A stretch of 64,000 bases of DNA from Roseivivax lentus (GTDB taxonomy: Bacteria; Pseudomonadota; Alphaproteobacteria; Rhodobacterales; Rhodobacteraceae): the NCBI RefSeq assembly GCF_900156805.1, contig NZ_FTOQ01000006.1, forward strand, positions 62,001 through 126,000, written 5' to 3'. The translations under genes and the position numbers were made by a program. The notes beneath the pieces were generated by a model. The model did no database searches. It was given only the letters and a program-made list of their open reading frames with translations, and was not told where the DNA came from. Below are positions 8,879 through 20,618 of the stretch, piece by piece; within the stretch, counting starts at the first letter, position 1; every line of letters begins with the position of its first letter.

Positions 8879-10537
8879 ATGCTTCAGATCGACACCTGGA
8901 AACGCGTCCTGATCCTCATGGTCGTGACCTTCGGCGTGGTCTTCTCGGCGCCGAACCTGTTCTATGACCGGGTCGAGCGGCACAAAGACGCCGTCATCGA
9001 GATCGAGCGTGAGGGCGAGACCGAGGCGCGCCTCGCGGCGCAATCGGCCTGGCCCGACTGGCTGCCCGCGACCATCGTCAATCTCGGTCTCGACCTGCGC
9101 GGCGGCGCGCATCTGCTGGCCGAGGTCGAGGTGGAGGATGTCTACGACGCGCGGCTCGAGGCCATGTGGCCCGAGGTGCGCGACACGCTGCGCCCCCTGC
9201 GCGACACGGTGGGCACGATCCGGCTGCGCGACAACACGCCCGGCGAGCTACGCGTGCGCATCGGCAATCCCGACAACATGGGCGCGGCGCTGTCTGCGGT
9301 GCGCGAACTGGCGCAGCCCGTGGCCTCCGTCGCCGCGGCGGGCGCCACCGATATCGACGTCACCGGCGAGGGCGACGAGTTGGTCGTGCGCCTGTCCGAG
9401 GCCGAGCAGCGCGCCACCGACGACCGCACCGTGCGCCAGGCGCTCGAGATCATCCGCCGCCGCATCGACGAGGTCGGCACGCGCGAGCCCACGATCCAGC
9501 GCCAGGGCGCCGACCGCATCCTGATCCAGGTGCCCGGCATCGGCTCCGCGGCCGAGCTGAAGGAGATCATCGGCACCACCGCGCAGCTGACCTTCCAGCC
9601 CGTCGTGGGCCGCGCCAGCGAGGGCGACGAGCCGGGCCTGGGCAACGAGATCGTGCCGTCGCTCGACGAGGAAGGCGTGTTCTACGAGCTCGAACGCGCG
9701 CCCGTGGTGACCGGCGAGGAACTGGTCGACGCCCAGCCCGCCTTCGACCAGAACGGCCGACCCGCGGTGAATTTCCGCTTCAACACCTCGGGCGCCCGCA
9801 GCTTCGGCGATTACACGGCCGAGAATATCGGCAATCCCTTCGCCATCGTGCTCGACGACGAGGTGATCTCGGCCCCGGTCATCCAGTCCCATATCCCGGG
9901 CGGCTCCGGCATCATCACCGGCAATTTCACCGTCGAGGAATCGACCCAGCTGGCCGTGCTTCTGCGCGCGGGCGCGCTGCCCGCCGGGCTGATCTTCCTC
10001 GAAGAGCGCACGATCGGGCCGGAGCTTGGCCAGGACAGCATCGAGGCCGGCAAGGTCGCGACGATGGTCGCCTTCGCCATGGTGCTCGTCTTCATGTTCG
10101 CGGCCTACGGCCTCTTCGGGCTCTTCGCGAACGTGGCGCTGATCCTGAACGTGGCGATGCTGTTCGCGGTGCTGTCGGTGATCGGGGCCACTCTGACCCT
10201 GCCGGGCATCGCCGGGATCGTGCTGACCGTCGGCATGGCGGTCGATGCCAACGTTCTGATCTTCGAGCGTATCCGCGAGGAGCTTAAGACCGCCAAAGGC
10301 CCCGCCCGCGCCATCGAGCGCGGCTACGAAAAGGCGCTCTCGGCCATCGTGGATGCCAATATCACCACGATGATCACCGCGATCATCCTCTTTGCCATGG
10401 GCTCGGGCCCGGTGCGCGGCTTCGCCATCACGCTGGGCGTCGGCATCGTGACCTCGGTCTTCACCGCGATCTACGTCACCCGCCTCTTCGTCACCATGTG
10501 GTTCGAGCGCAAGCGCCCGAAGACCCTTACCGTCTGA
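8879..10537 (+). CDS. secD: Protein translocase subunit SecD
   Basis: SecD works with SecF in the inner membrane and uses the proton gradient to complete protein export. The 552-residue protein has a first membrane helix near residues 10-28, a large periplasmic domain (with LGLDLRGGAHLLAEVEVE and the P1 base) and a C-terminal five-helix bundle from about residue 380. The conserved AVDANVLIFERIREEL motif, with the proton-pathway Asp, is intact. Length is normal for alphaproteobacteria. The ribosome-binding site is weak (AAGAAAG), so coupling to yajC is likely. Confidence 0.96.
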   Translation: MLQIDTWKRVLILMVVTFGVVFSAPNLFYDRVERHKDAVIEIEREGETEARLAAQSAWPDWLPATIVNLGLDLRGGAHLLAEVEVEDVYDARLEAMWPEVRDTLRPLRDTVGTIRLRDNTPGELRVRIGNPDNMGAALSAVRELAQPVASVAAAGATDIDVTGEGDELVVRLSEAEQRATDDRTVRQALEIIRRRIDEVGTREPTIQRQGADRILIQVPGIGSAAELKEIIGTTAQLTFQPVVGRASEGDEPGLGNEIVPSLDEEGVFYELERAPVVTGEELVDAQPAFDQNGRPAVNFRFNTSGARSFGDYTAENIGNPFAIVLDDEVISAPVIQSHIPGGSGIITGNFTVEESTQLAVLLRAGALPAGLIFLEERTIGPELGQDSIEAGKVATMVAFAMVLVFMFAAYGLFGLFANVALILNVAMLFAVLSVIGATLTLPGIAGIVLTVGMAVDANVLIFERIREELKTAKGPARAIERGYEKALSAIVDANITTMITAIILFAMGSGPVRGFAITLGVGIVTSVFTAIYVTRLFVTMWFERKRPKTLTV

Positions 10538-10552
10538 GAAAGCCTGATTGCC

Positions 10553-11521
10553 ATGCGTCTCAAGCTCGTCCGCGACGAAACATCCTTCGATTTCTTCAGC
10601 CGCACCAAGCTGTGGCTGGGCATTTCGGGGCTGATGATGGCGATCGCCTTCGTCTCCTTCATCTTCCAGGGCCTGAATTTCGGCATCGATTTCCGCGGCG
10701 GCACCACGATCCGCACCGAAAGCGCCGAACCGGTGGATGTGGGCGCCTATCGCGCGGCGCTGCAGCAGCTTGAGCTCGGCGATATCGTCATTTCCGAAGT
10801 GTTCGATCCGAGCTTCGATGCCGACCAGAACGTCGCCATGGTCCGCATCGCGGCGCAGGACGGCGCCGAGGCGGTCACCCCCGAGACCATCGAGGCCGTC
10901 GAGGCCGCTCTGCAGGGCGTGGCGCCGGATATCAACTTCACCTCGGTCGAATCCGTCGGCCCGAAAGTCTCGGGCGAGCTCATCCAGACCGCGATCATCG
11001 CGGTGCTCTTGGCCATCGGGGCGGTGCTGATCTATATCTGGCTGCGCTTCGAATGGCAGTTCGCCGTGGGGGCGGTGGCGGCGCTGGTGCATGACGTGCT
11101 TCTGACCATCGGCATCTTTTCGGAGCTGCGAATCCAGTTCGATCTGGCGATCATCGCAGCCCTTCTGACCATCGTGGGCTATTCGCTGAACGACACCGTG
11201 GTGGTCTTCGACCGGGTGCGCGAGAACCTCATCAAGTACAAGAAGCGCGACCTGAAGGAGGTGCTCAACATCTCGATCAACGAGACGCTGAGCCGGACCC
11301 TGATGACCTCACTCACCACGCTGCTGGCGCTGCTGGCGCTGTTCGTGCTGGGCGGGGACGTGATCCGCGGCTTCGTCTTCGCGATGATCTGGGGTGTGAT
11401 CGTCGGCACCTATTCGTCGATCTTCGTGGCCTCGGCGCTGCTTTACCGCCTCGGCGTGAAGCGCGACTGGGACAAGCCCGACGCGGGGGCGGGCACGCAA
11501 TTCTCCAATATCGACGCGTGA
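10553..11521 (+). CDS. secF: Protein translocase subunit SecF
   Basis: SecF is the partner of SecD. The 322-residue protein shows the N-terminal helix, NFGIDFRGGTTIRTE (the SecF signature, about residues 41-55), and a C-terminal bundle with IVGYSLNDTVVVFDRVREN. It starts 15 bases after secD. An Mth938-like gene and the ccm genes follow on the same strand, an order familiar from Rhodobacteraceae. Confidence 0.96.
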   Translation: MRLKLVRDETSFDFFSRTKLWLGISGLMMAIAFVSFIFQGLNFGIDFRGGTTIRTESAEPVDVGAYRAALQQLELGDIVISEVFDPSFDADQNVAMVRIAAQDGAEAVTPETIEAVEAALQGVAPDINFTSVESVGPKVSGELIQTAIIAVLLAIGAVLIYIWLRFEWQFAVGAVAALVHDVLLTIGIFSELRIQFDLAIIAALLTIVGYSLNDTVVVFDRVRENLIKYKKRDLKEVLNISINETLSRTLMTSLTTLLALLALFVLGGDVIRGFVFAMIWGVIVGTYSSIFVASALLYRLGVKRDWDKPDAGAGTQFSNIDA

Positions 11522-11616
11522 CGGCGCGATCATTTCGGCAAGGGCGGCCTTGCCGGGCTTGACGCCCGTCACATATAAAGACGCGTTAACGATTTTCCGA
11601 GGCGGAGGTGAACCAC

Positions 11617-11970
11617 ATGCGCCTGAACGAGATCACGTTTACCGACGCCCAGCCCGTGGACGGCTATGGCCCGGGATTCTTCCGCATCGCCGGTGAGGCC
11701 ATCGAAGGGCCGCTCTGTCTGTCCCATCGCGGCACCGCCGCCTGGGGCGGTTTGGAGGATGCCGAGCGGCTGCTCGACCTCGCCGACGACATCGACGTGC
11801 TTTTCGTCGGCACCGGCCCGGAAATCATGCACTTGCCGAAGGATCTGCACCACCGGCTCGAAGCGGCCGGGATCGGGGTGGAGGTCATGGCCTCGCCTTC
11901 GGCCTGCCGGACCTACAACGTGCTTCTGTCCGAAGGCCGCCGCGTCGCCCTGGCGGTGCTGCCGGTCTGA
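11617..11970 (+). CDS. Mth938-like domain protein (DUF498)
   Basis: 117 residues from the ATG at 11617, which has GGCGGAGG at the right distance; a GTG at 11608 is in frame but sits inside that ribosome-binding site. The single compact domain (VLFVGTGPEIMHLPKDL and SPSACRTYNVLLSEGRRVA) belongs to the Mth938/NDUFAF3 family. The mitochondrial relative helps assemble respiratory complex I; the bacterial role is unproven. Its place between secF and ccmA is conserved in relatives as far as I recall. Confidence 0.8.
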   Translation: MRLNEITFTDAQPVDGYGPGFFRIAGEAIEGPLCLSHRGTAAWGGLEDAERLLDLADDIDVLFVGTGPEIMHLPKDLHHRLEAAGIGVEVMASPSACRTYNVLLSEGRRVALAVLPV

Positions 11971-12274
11971 TCGCGGGACGGGCCTGCGTTTTCCGAAGGT
12001 TTCCTGATGTATGTGACCGGTCGGCGATAGCCGGTCGTTCTAATGTTGTGCGCTCTGAAAAGCGAGGGGCCAGCCCCTCGCGCTCCCCGGAGGTATTTTC
12101 GGTCCGGCCGTGACAGGGGCGGCGCACCTGTTTCGGGAAGGTGGGACGCGCGGGTGTCTGTGGGGTCTTCGGGGCGGGCGGCGCGGCGGGCGGCGGCGCC
12201 TGGTGCGAGAAATTTCGGCTTGTGGCGGTCTTCGGTGCTTCCGCCTGCCGGGCGGGCGGGCTAACTCTTGGGCC
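11971..12274. repeat. Intergenic region with a hairpin, possible extragenic repeat
   Basis: No gene is seen. GCGAGGGG (12062-12069) pairs with CCCCTCGC (12074-12081) across CCAG, followed by GCTCCCCGGAGGTATTTTCGG. The hairpin-plus-GGAGGTATTTTCGG layout resembles intergenic repeats I recall from Rhodobacteraceae genomes, but only this copy is present here. It may also terminate the secDF transcript. Confidence 0.4.
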
Positions 12275-12883
12275 ATGTTACGTGTGGATGATCTTGCCGT
12301 GTCGCGCGGCGGCGTGCCGGTCCTCGAGGGGCTGAGTTTTGTGCTCGAAGCGGGGCAGGCACTGGTGCTGCGGGGCCCGAACGGGTCGGGCAAGACCACG
12401 CTGATCCGCACCATCGCGGGGCTGCAGCCGCCGCTCGAGGGCAGGGTGTCGGGCATCGAGGCGGTGGCCTATGCCGGGCACCAGGACGGGCTGAAAACGA
12501 GCCTCGACGTGGTCGAGAACCTCGCCTTCTGGGCGGCGGTCTATGGCGGCGGGGACGTGGAGGCGGCCATGGCGCGGTTCGACCTGACCGATCTGCGCGA
12601 CCGGCTTGCGGGGAACCTCTCGGCGGGCCAGAAGCGGCGGCTGGGGCTTGCTCGGCTCCTCGTCACCGGGCGGCCGGTCTGGGTGCTGGACGAGCCGACC
12701 GTGTCGCTCGACACCGCCTCGGTCGGGCTGTTCGCCGATGCGGTCAAGGCGCATCTCGCATCGGGGGGCGCGGCGCTGATGGCCACGCATATCGATCTCG
12801 GGCTGCCCGAGGCGCGGATGCTCGATGTCGCGCCCTACAAGGCGCGGCCGCGCGCGCGGGCGGAAGACGAGGCCTTCCTGTGA
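12275..12883 (+). CDS. ccmA: Heme exporter ATP-binding protein CcmA
   Basis: CcmA is the ATPase of the CcmABCD complex that releases holo-CcmE during cytochrome c maturation. The 202-residue protein starts [13 protein letters not shown] and carries Walker [10 protein letters not shown] (34-42), the ABC signature [15 protein letters not shown] and Walker [13 protein letters not shown]. The frame is open from 12110, but the extension is low-complexity Arg/Gly sequence unlike the family, so the ATG at 12275 is chosen. The TGA overlaps the ccmB GTG by four bases. Confidence 0.94.
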   Translation: MLRVDDLAVSRGGVPVLEGLSFVLEAGQALVLRGPNGSGKTTLIRTIAGLQPPLEGRVSGIEAVAYAGHQDGLKTSLDVVENLAFWAAVYGGGDVEAAMARFDLTDLRDRLAGNLSAGQKRRLGLARLLVTGRPVWVLDEPTVSLDTASVGLFADAVKAHLASGGAALMATHIDLGLPEARMLDVAPYKARPRARAEDEAFL

Positions 12884-13536
12884 TCGCGCTGCTGACGCGG
12901 GATCTGCGCCTTGCGATCCGGGCGGGCGGCGGCTTCGGGCTGGGGCTCGCGTTTTTTCTGATCGTCGTGGTGCTGGTGCCCTTCGGGGTCGGGCCGGAGA
13001 CCACGCTTCTGGCGCGGATCGCGCCGGGCATCCTCTGGGTCGGGGCGCTGCTGGCCTGCCTGCTGTCGCTTGACCGGATCTTCGCATTGGATTGGGAGGA
13101 CGGGTCGCTCGACCTCCTGGCCACGGCGCCCCTGCCGATGGAGGGCATCGTCACGGTTAAGGCCGCGGCGCATTGGATCACCACCGGGCTGCCGCTGGTG
13201 CTGGCAGCCCCGGCGCTGGGTCTGTTGCTGAGCCTGCCGGGCCCGGGCTATCTGTGGCTGTTCCTGTCGCTGCTGATCGGCACGCCCGCCTTGTCGGTGA
13301 TCGGCACCTTCGGGGCGGCGCTGACCGTGGGGCTGAAACGCGGCGGGCTTTTGCTGTCGCTGCTGGTCCTGCCGCTTTATGTGCCGACGCTCATTTTCGG
13401 CGCGGAGGTCGCGCGGCGCGGGGCGGACGGGCTGGCCGTCGAGACGCCGCTACTGATGCTGGCGGGGCTCAGTTTCGGGGCGGTGGCGCTGCTGCCCTTC
13501 GCCTCGGCGGCGGTTCTGCGCATCAACCTGCGATGA
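12880..13536 (+). CDS. ccmB: Heme exporter membrane protein CcmB
   Basis: 218 residues with six hydrophobic segments, the membrane partner of CcmA. It starts with GTG inside the ccmA stop (GTGA overlap at 12880-12883), as [19 protein letters not shown]. The N-terminal [11 protein letters not shown] and [17 protein letters not shown] are typical of CcmB. It needs CcmA, CcmC and CcmD to function. Confidence 0.94.
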   Translation: MIALLTRDLRLAIRAGGGFGLGLAFFLIVVVLVPFGVGPETTLLARIAPGILWVGALLACLLSLDRIFALDWEDGSLDLLATAPLPMEGIVTVKAAAHWITTGLPLVLAAPALGLLLSLPGPGYLWLFLSLLIGTPALSVIGTFGAALTVGLKRGGLLLSLLVLPLYVPTLIFGAEVARRGADGLAVETPLLMLAGLSFGAVALLPFASAAVLRINLR

Positions 13537-13612
13537 GCCGCGCCGCGGGGCGTGGACAAACCTTGCCGATATGTGAATTGTGCGCGCCGGAGCCGCCCGT
13601 TAAGGAAGACCT

Positions 13613-14341
13613 ATGTCGCTTTGGGAATACGCAAATCCGGTCAAGTTCATCGCCACGACCGACCGTGTGCTGCCGGCCCTCGCTTGGGCCGCGGCGGGCT
13701 GTCTCGCGGCAGGGCTGATCTGGGGATTTTTCTTCACGCCGGATGATTTCCGGCAGGGATCGACCGTAAAGATCATCTACCTTCACGTGCCCTCGGCGCT
13801 GATGGCGATCAATGGCTGGCTGATGATGCTGGTGGCCTCGCTGATCTGGATCGTGCGACGGCACCACGTCTCGGCGCTGGCCGCACGGGCGGCGGCGCCG
13901 GTCGGGGCCACGATGACCGTTATCGCGCTGGCCACGGGCGCGATCTGGGGCCAGCCCATGTGGGGCACCTACTGGGCCTGGGATCCGCGGCTGACCTCGT
14001 TCCTGATCCTGTTCCTGTTCTATCTCGGCTACATGGCCCTTTGGGCCGCGATCGAGAACGACGACACCGCGGCCGATCTGACCTCGATCCTGTGCCTCGT
14101 GGGCTCGGTCTTCGCGCTGCTGTCGCGCTACGCGGTGAATTTCTGGAACCAGGGCCTGCACCAGGGCGCGTCGCTCTCGCTCGACAAGGAGGAGAACGTG
14201 GCGGATGTCTTCTGGTATCCGCTGCTGGTCTCCATCGCGGGCTTCGTGCTGTTGTTCATCGCGCTCGTGTTCCTGCGCACCCAGACGGAGATCCGCGCGC
14301 GGCGGATGCGGGCGCTTCTGGCGCGGGAGCGGATGGCATGA
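13613..14341 (+). CDS. ccmC: Heme transporter CcmC
   Basis: CcmC loads heme onto the periplasmic chaperone CcmE. The 242-residue protein has six membrane segments and the tryptophan-rich heme-handling WWD-type motif, WGTYWAWDPRLTSF (about residues 119-132), flanked by the expected histidines (YLHVPSALMA and NQGLHQGASL). The ATG at 13613 follows GGAAGACCT. It starts 76 bases after ccmB, and its stop overlaps the ccmD start. Confidence 0.95.
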   Translation: MSLWEYANPVKFIATTDRVLPALAWAAAGCLAAGLIWGFFFTPDDFRQGSTVKIIYLHVPSALMAINGWLMMLVASLIWIVRRHHVSALAARAAAPVGATMTVIALATGAIWGQPMWGTYWAWDPRLTSFLILFLFYLGYMALWAAIENDDTAADLTSILCLVGSVFALLSRYAVNFWNQGLHQGASLSLDKEENVADVFWYPLLVSIAGFVLLFIALVFLRTQTEIRARRMRALLARERMA

Positions 14342-14487
14342 TGCCGGATCTGGGCAAATACGCCGATACGGTGCTGTCGGCCTATGCGGTATCGCTGGTG
14401 CTGATCGTGGCGCTGGTGGCGCTGTCGGTGATGCGCGCGCGCAAGGTGCGCCGGGCGCTCGACGAGGTCGAGGGGCGCCGTGGCTAG
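14338..14487 (+). CDS. ccmD: Heme exporter protein CcmD
   Basis: A 49-residue protein, MMPDLGKYADTVLSAYAVSL then one membrane helix and a basic tail (RARKVRRALDEVEGRRG). The small size, single helix, DLGKYAxxV N-terminus and place between ccmC and ccmG identify CcmD, which stabilises CcmC-CcmE. The start overlaps the ccmC stop (ATGA) and its end overlaps ccmG by eight bases, so the three genes are translationally coupled. Confidence 0.88.
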   Translation: MMPDLGKYADTVLSAYAVSLVLIVALVALSVMRARKVRRALDEVEGRRG

Positions 14488-15019
14488 GATCTCTCCGCTC
14501 ATGGCGCTGCCGCCGCTGATCTTCGCGGCCTTCGCGACGCTGGCCTTCCTCGGCATGTTCCGCGACGATCCCGAGGGCCTGCCCTCGACCCGGGTCGGCC
14601 AGCCCGCGCCGCCGGTGACCGAGGCCGCGCTCGAGGGATATCCGGGGCTGGCGCCCGGCGCGCTGGCCTCGGGCGAGGTGACGCTGGTGAACTTTTGGGC
14701 GAGCTGGTGCCCGCCCTGCCGGGTCGAGCATCCGCAATTGCTGGACTACCAGGCACAGGGGGTGCGCATCGTCGGCGTCAACATCAAGGACCAGGCGCGC
14801 AACGCGGCGAAATACCTGGCCGAGGAAGAGAACCCCTTCATCGCGGTGCCCTTCGATCCCGCCGGGCGGACGGCCATCGACTGGGGGGTGACCGCGCCGC
14901 CCGAGACCTTCATCGTGGACGGAAACGGCATCGTGCTGCACCGCTTCACTGGGCCGCTGACCGGCACGGATTTCGAAACGCGCTTCATGCCCGCGCTGCA
15001 GGAGGCCTTGGGTCGGTGA
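14480..15019 (+). CDS. ccmG: Thiol:disulfide interchange protein CcmG (DsbE)
   Basis: CcmG is a membrane-anchored periplasmic thioredoxin that keeps the apocytochrome c CXXCH cysteines reduced. The 179-residue protein starts with GTG (MARISPLMALPPL), has one N-terminal anchor and the redox motif FWASWCPPCRVEHP, with the CcmG-type region GVNIKDQARNAAKYL. It overlaps ccmD by eight bases and ends the ccmABCDG run. Confidence 0.94.
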   Translation: MARISPLMALPPLIFAAFATLAFLGMFRDDPEGLPSTRVGQPAPPVTEAALEGYPGLAPGALASGEVTLVNFWASWCPPCRVEHPQLLDYQAQGVRIVGVNIKDQARNAAKYLAEEENPFIAVPFDPAGRTAIDWGVTAPPETFIVDGNGIVLHRFTGPLTGTDFETRFMPALQEALGR

Positions 15020-15028
15020 TCCGGGTGA

Positions 15029-15080
15029 GCGGGGCTTGCAGCCCCGCGCAGTTCGTGTCGCGGCAGGCCGGGGCCTGCCG
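15029..15080 (+). terminator. Two hairpins after ccmG
   Basis: GCGGGGCT (15029-15036) pairs with AGCCCCGC (15040-15047) over three bases, and 13 bases on CGGCAGGCC (15061-15069) pairs with GGCCTGCCG. They begin ten bases after the ccmG stop. There is no T-run, so they may act as transcript-end stabilisers rather than classical terminators. Confidence 0.5.
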
Positions 15081-15095
15081 CTCCGGTTGGGGCGC

Positions 15096-15248
15096 CTAGT
15101 TCATAAGCGTGGCGACATCGACGGTCAGGCAGGCGCTCGATGTCGGTGGGCAATCTGGCGCGCTCACCGGTTTATCCGCCGCGGCGGAGGCGCCGTAGAC
15201 GGTCAGGGCGACCAGGATCAGGGCCTGAATCGTTGTAAGAAGTTTCAT
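15096..15248 (-). CDS. Small predicted secreted protein (50 aa)
   Basis: A 50-residue frame starting MKLLTTIQALILVALTVYGA, with a clear signal peptide (cleavage likely near ASAAA, residues 20-24) and a mature part of about 26 residues containing two cysteines (PDCPPTSSACLTVDV). GAGGCAG stands about eight bases before the ATG as a plausible ribosome-binding site. I recognise no family. The signal peptide and the paired cysteines argue for a real gene. Confidence 0.5.
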   Translation of the reverse strand: MKLLTTIQALILVALTVYGASAAADKPVSAPDCPPTSSACLTVDVATLMN

Positions 15249-15386
15249 CTCTGCTGCCTCGTTTGCTGATTGGAGAGGTGGGGACCCCTCACAGGCGTTA
15301 GAACCCCGATGCCGGGATTTGTCCGCTCACGAGGCTGCGATGGGCGAGGATGTGCCGATGTTGCCGCGGGACCGCGCGCGCTTGAA

Positions 15387-15412
15387 AACGCCGGGCCCGA
15401 AGGCCCGGCGTT
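15387..15412 (-). terminator. Rho-independent terminator after atoE
   Basis: AACGCCGGGCC and GGCCCGGCGTT form an 11-bp stem with a CGAA (UUCG on the minus strand) tetraloop. On the minus strand the stem runs into TTTTCAAG. It lies 27 bases beyond the atoE stop. Confidence 0.8.
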
Positions 15413-15438
15413 CCGGTCTTTGTGTCCGACGTGCCGCC

Positions 15439-16746
15439 TCAGAGTAGCGTCAGACCGGCCACGATGATCGCACCCGAGAGGATCAGGTGGATGATGCAGA
15501 AGCCCATGATGTCTTTTGCGCGCAGACCGGCAATCCCGAGGATCGGCAGCGCCCAGAAGGGCTGCACCATGTTGGTCCAGGCATCACCCCAGGCCACGGC
15601 CATCGAGGCTTTCGCCATGTCGAGGCCGAGCGCCTCGGCCGCCGGCAGGATCACCGGGGCCTGCACGGCCCATTGACCGCCGCCCGAGGGCACGAAGAAG
15701 TTCACAATGCCCGCGGACAGGAAGGTCCAGAAGGGCAGGGTGCTCGCGGTCGCGAGACCGATCAGGCCTTCCGAGATCGACGCGGCCAACCCGGACTGAA
15801 CCATGATCGCCATGATGCCCGCATAGAAGGGGAACTGGATGACGATGCCTGCGCCGCCTTTGACGGCGTCCTGCAGCGCGTTCAGCAAGTTGCGCGGCGA
15901 GCCGTGCAACAAGATCGCGAGCGACAGGAAGACAAAGTTGATGACGTTGAGCGAGAGCCCGCCGCCGCCGACGAAGTAGTTGAGTGACCAGGCGAGACCG
16001 GCAAGGCCGATGAGCACGGTCAGCACGGGGCTGTGTTCCAGCCGGTCGGCGGGGGTGGGGGCCTCGGGCTTCTCGGTCTCGGTTTCCTTCAGCGCCTCGG
16101 GATCGACGAAGACCTCGTCGCCGGCCTTGGGCATCATCGCGCGGTTGATGAAGGGCACGGCGATGAAGAGGGCCGCCACGATGGCGAGGTTGAAGGGCGA
16201 GAAGATCGTCTCGGAGGTCGGGATCACGCCGGTCAGGTCCTGGAAGGGATGCCCCTCGGTCGCGATCGACAGCGGCACGGAGCCCGCGAGCCCGCCATGC
16301 CAGACGATGAAGCCCGAGTAGGCCGAGGCCACCAGCAGGCGGTAATCCACCTTGATCTGGCGCGCGAGTTCCTTGGCGAAGAGCGCGCCCACGACAAGGC
16401 CGAAGCCCCAGTTGATCCAGCTTGCGGCGAGCGAGGTGAAGGTCACGAGCAGGATGGCGCCGCCGGGGCTGGAGGCGAGACCCGCGAGCTTCGCGAGGCC
16501 GCCTTTCACCAGCGGCGTCGAGGCCATCATGTAGCCGGTGACGAGCACCAGCAGCATCTGCATCGAGAAGGTCAGCAGCGACCAGAAGCCGTCGCCCCAG
16601 ATCTCGACGATCTGCAGGGGGGTTGTGCCTTGGGTGAAGAAGGCGGCCGCGGCGGCCACGAGCGTCAGGATCATCACGAAGACAAAGGGGTCGGGGAGAT
16701 AGCGGTCGACGATGCGGACCATCGGCCGTGAGAGTGCGTTCAGCAT
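15439..16746 (-). CDS. atoE: Short-chain fatty acid transporter (AtoE family)
   Basis: 435 residues with about a dozen hydrophobic segments, a permease of the AtoE/TIGR00366 family predicted to take up acetoacetate or short-chain fatty acids. Recognisable stretches are MVRIVDRYLPDPFVFVMIL at the N-terminus, WINWGFGLVVGALFAKE in the middle, and NFFVPSGGGQWAVQAPV and WGDAWTNMVQPFWALP near the end. GAGGAGAACAACA precedes the ATG. No acetoacetate-metabolism genes adjoin it, so the substrate is inferred from family only. Confidence 0.85.
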   Translation of the reverse strand: MLNALSRPMVRIVDRYLPDPFVFVMILTLVAAAAAFFTQGTTPLQIVEIWGDGFWSLLTFSMQMLLVLVTGYMMASTPLVKGGLAKLAGLASSPGGAILLVTFTSLAASWINWGFGLVVGALFAKELARQIKVDYRLLVASAYSGFIVWHGGLAGSVPLSIATEGHPFQDLTGVIPTSETIFSPFNLAIVAALFIAVPFINRAMMPKAGDEVFVDPEALKETETEKPEAPTPADRLEHSPVLTVLIGLAGLAWSLNYFVGGGGLSLNVINFVFLSLAILLHGSPRNLLNALQDAVKGGAGIVIQFPFYAGIMAIMVQSGLAASISEGLIGLATASTLPFWTFLSAGIVNFFVPSGGGQWAVQAPVILPAAEALGLDMAKASMAVAWGDAWTNMVQPFWALPILGIAGLRAKDIMGFCIIHLILSGAIIVAGLTLL

Positions 16747-16873
16747 TGTTGTTCTCCTCTGCGAATCAAGTCGGGCGGTGGCTTAACAAGCGCGGGAAGG
16801 CGCCCCAACCGCAGAGGCGCGCTTGCAATCGCGCAAGTCATGTTCGGTCGCGGGGGCAGGGCGAGGCAAAAGA

Positions 16874-16897
16874 AAAGGCCGCCCGAAGGCGGCCTTT
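16874..16897 (-). terminator. Rho-independent terminator after acnA
   Basis: AAAGGCCGCC and GGCGGCCTTT form a 10-bp stem with a CGAA loop. On the minus strand it runs into TTTCTTTTGCC, 32 bases past the acnA stop. Confidence 0.85.
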
Positions 16898-16928
16898 CGC
16901 AACTTTCCATTGCCGGGATCGGCGGCGA

Positions 16929-19679
<2,751 letters not shown>

Positions 19680-19904
19680 GAATGAGCCTCCCTGGCTTGA
19701 CGTGAATGGGGGTGTTGATCGCTGTCTGCCCGATGCGGGGAGACCGATCAAGGGGGTCTGGCGGAAAATGTATACCATCGTGCACAAAAAATCCAGATGC
19801 GCCCGAACCGCCGGTCTGATCGCGGGCCATCGCAATTCGTTGATTGTTCATTTCACACGGTCATGGCTACATCCATCAAGGGGATCGTAACGAGGTTTCA
19901 GCCG
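19680..19904. promoter_or_regulatory. Divergent intergenic region acnA / DUF1223 gene
   Basis: 225 bases between two divergent genes. It must contain the acnA promoter and probably that of the DUF1223 gene. It includes a less GC-rich patch (TGATTGTTCATTTCACACGG, 19840-19859), but I cannot assign -35/-10 elements with confidence. Confidence 0.4.
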
Positions 19905-20618
19905 ATGAACATGCGACCAATGCTGTGCGCGATGGCTCTGGCGGGTCTGACGGCGGGGTCTGTCCTGCCCGCGGCGGCGCAGGCGGAGGACGCGCCCGTG
20001 GTGGTGGAGCTCTTCACCTCGCAGGGCTGTTCGTCCTGTCCGCCGGCGGATGCGCTGCTGCAGGAACTGGCCAAGCGCGACGACATCATCGCGCTGGCGC
20101 TGCATGTGGATTACTGGGATTACATCGGCTGGGCCGACAGTTTCGCGCGGCCCGCCTTCACCAAGCGGCAGAAGGGCTATGCCCGCGCCTCGGGCCGGAC
20201 GGCCGTCTACACCCCGCAGATGATCATCGACGGCACCCATGACGTGGTCGGCAACCGCAAGATGGACGTCACCGCGCTGATCGAGCGCGCCGAGGACCGG
20301 CCGAGCCCGGTCTCGGTCGATCTCACCCGGTCGGGCGGCACGCTGAGCGTTGCGCTGTCGGCCAAGGCGCCGGTGGGCGCGGTGGAACTGCATCTCGTGC
20401 GCTACCGGCCCGAGGCCGAGGTCGCGATCCATCGCGGCGAGAATGCGGGTCACAAGCTGCGTTATTCGCAGATCGTGACCGATTGGGACGTGGTCGCGCG
20501 CTGGGACGGCACCGGCGCTTTCCGCACCGAGGTTCCGGTCAATGGCGACGCGCCCATCGTGGTGCTGGTGCAGAAGCCCGATTACGGCCCGGTCTTGGCG
20601 GCGGCGCGCTTGCGCTGA
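19905..20618 (+). CDS. DUF1223 thioredoxin-fold secreted protein
   Basis: 237 residues from the ATG at 19905 (MNMRPMLCAMALAGL), with a signal peptide ending near AAAQA. The mature N-terminus VVVELFTSQGCSSCPPADALL contains a CSSC redox pair (Cys42, Cys45) in a thioredoxin-like fold, then HVDYWDYIGW, the DUF1223 hallmark. It is predicted to be a periplasmic thiol-active protein; its partner is unknown. In-frame ATGs at 19863 and upstream would bury the signal peptide. Its 3' end overlaps the oppositely oriented acyltransferase gene by 37 bases. Confidence 0.85.
   Translation: MNMRPMLCAMALAGLTAGSVLPAAAQAEDAPVVVELFTSQGCSSCPPADALLQELAKRDDIIALALHVDYWDYIGWADSFARPAFTKRQKGYARASGRTAVYTPQMIIDGTHDVVGNRKMDVTALIERAEDRPSPVSVDLTRSGGTLSVALSAKAPVGAVELHLVRYRPEAEVAIHRGENAGHKLRYSQIVTDWDVVARWDGTGAFRTEVPVNGDAPIVVLVQKPDYGPVLAAARLR

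Noticed and set aside
9248-11092. A 614-residue minus-strand open frame under secD/secF
   Set aside because: It runs antisense to recognised SecD and SecF genes and has His/Asp/Gly/Arg-rich composition typical of a GC-rich shadow frame, with no family motif.
12110-12274. N-terminal extension of ccmA
   Set aside because: The added 55 residues are Arg/Gly-rich; CcmA normally begins close to MLRVDDLAV.
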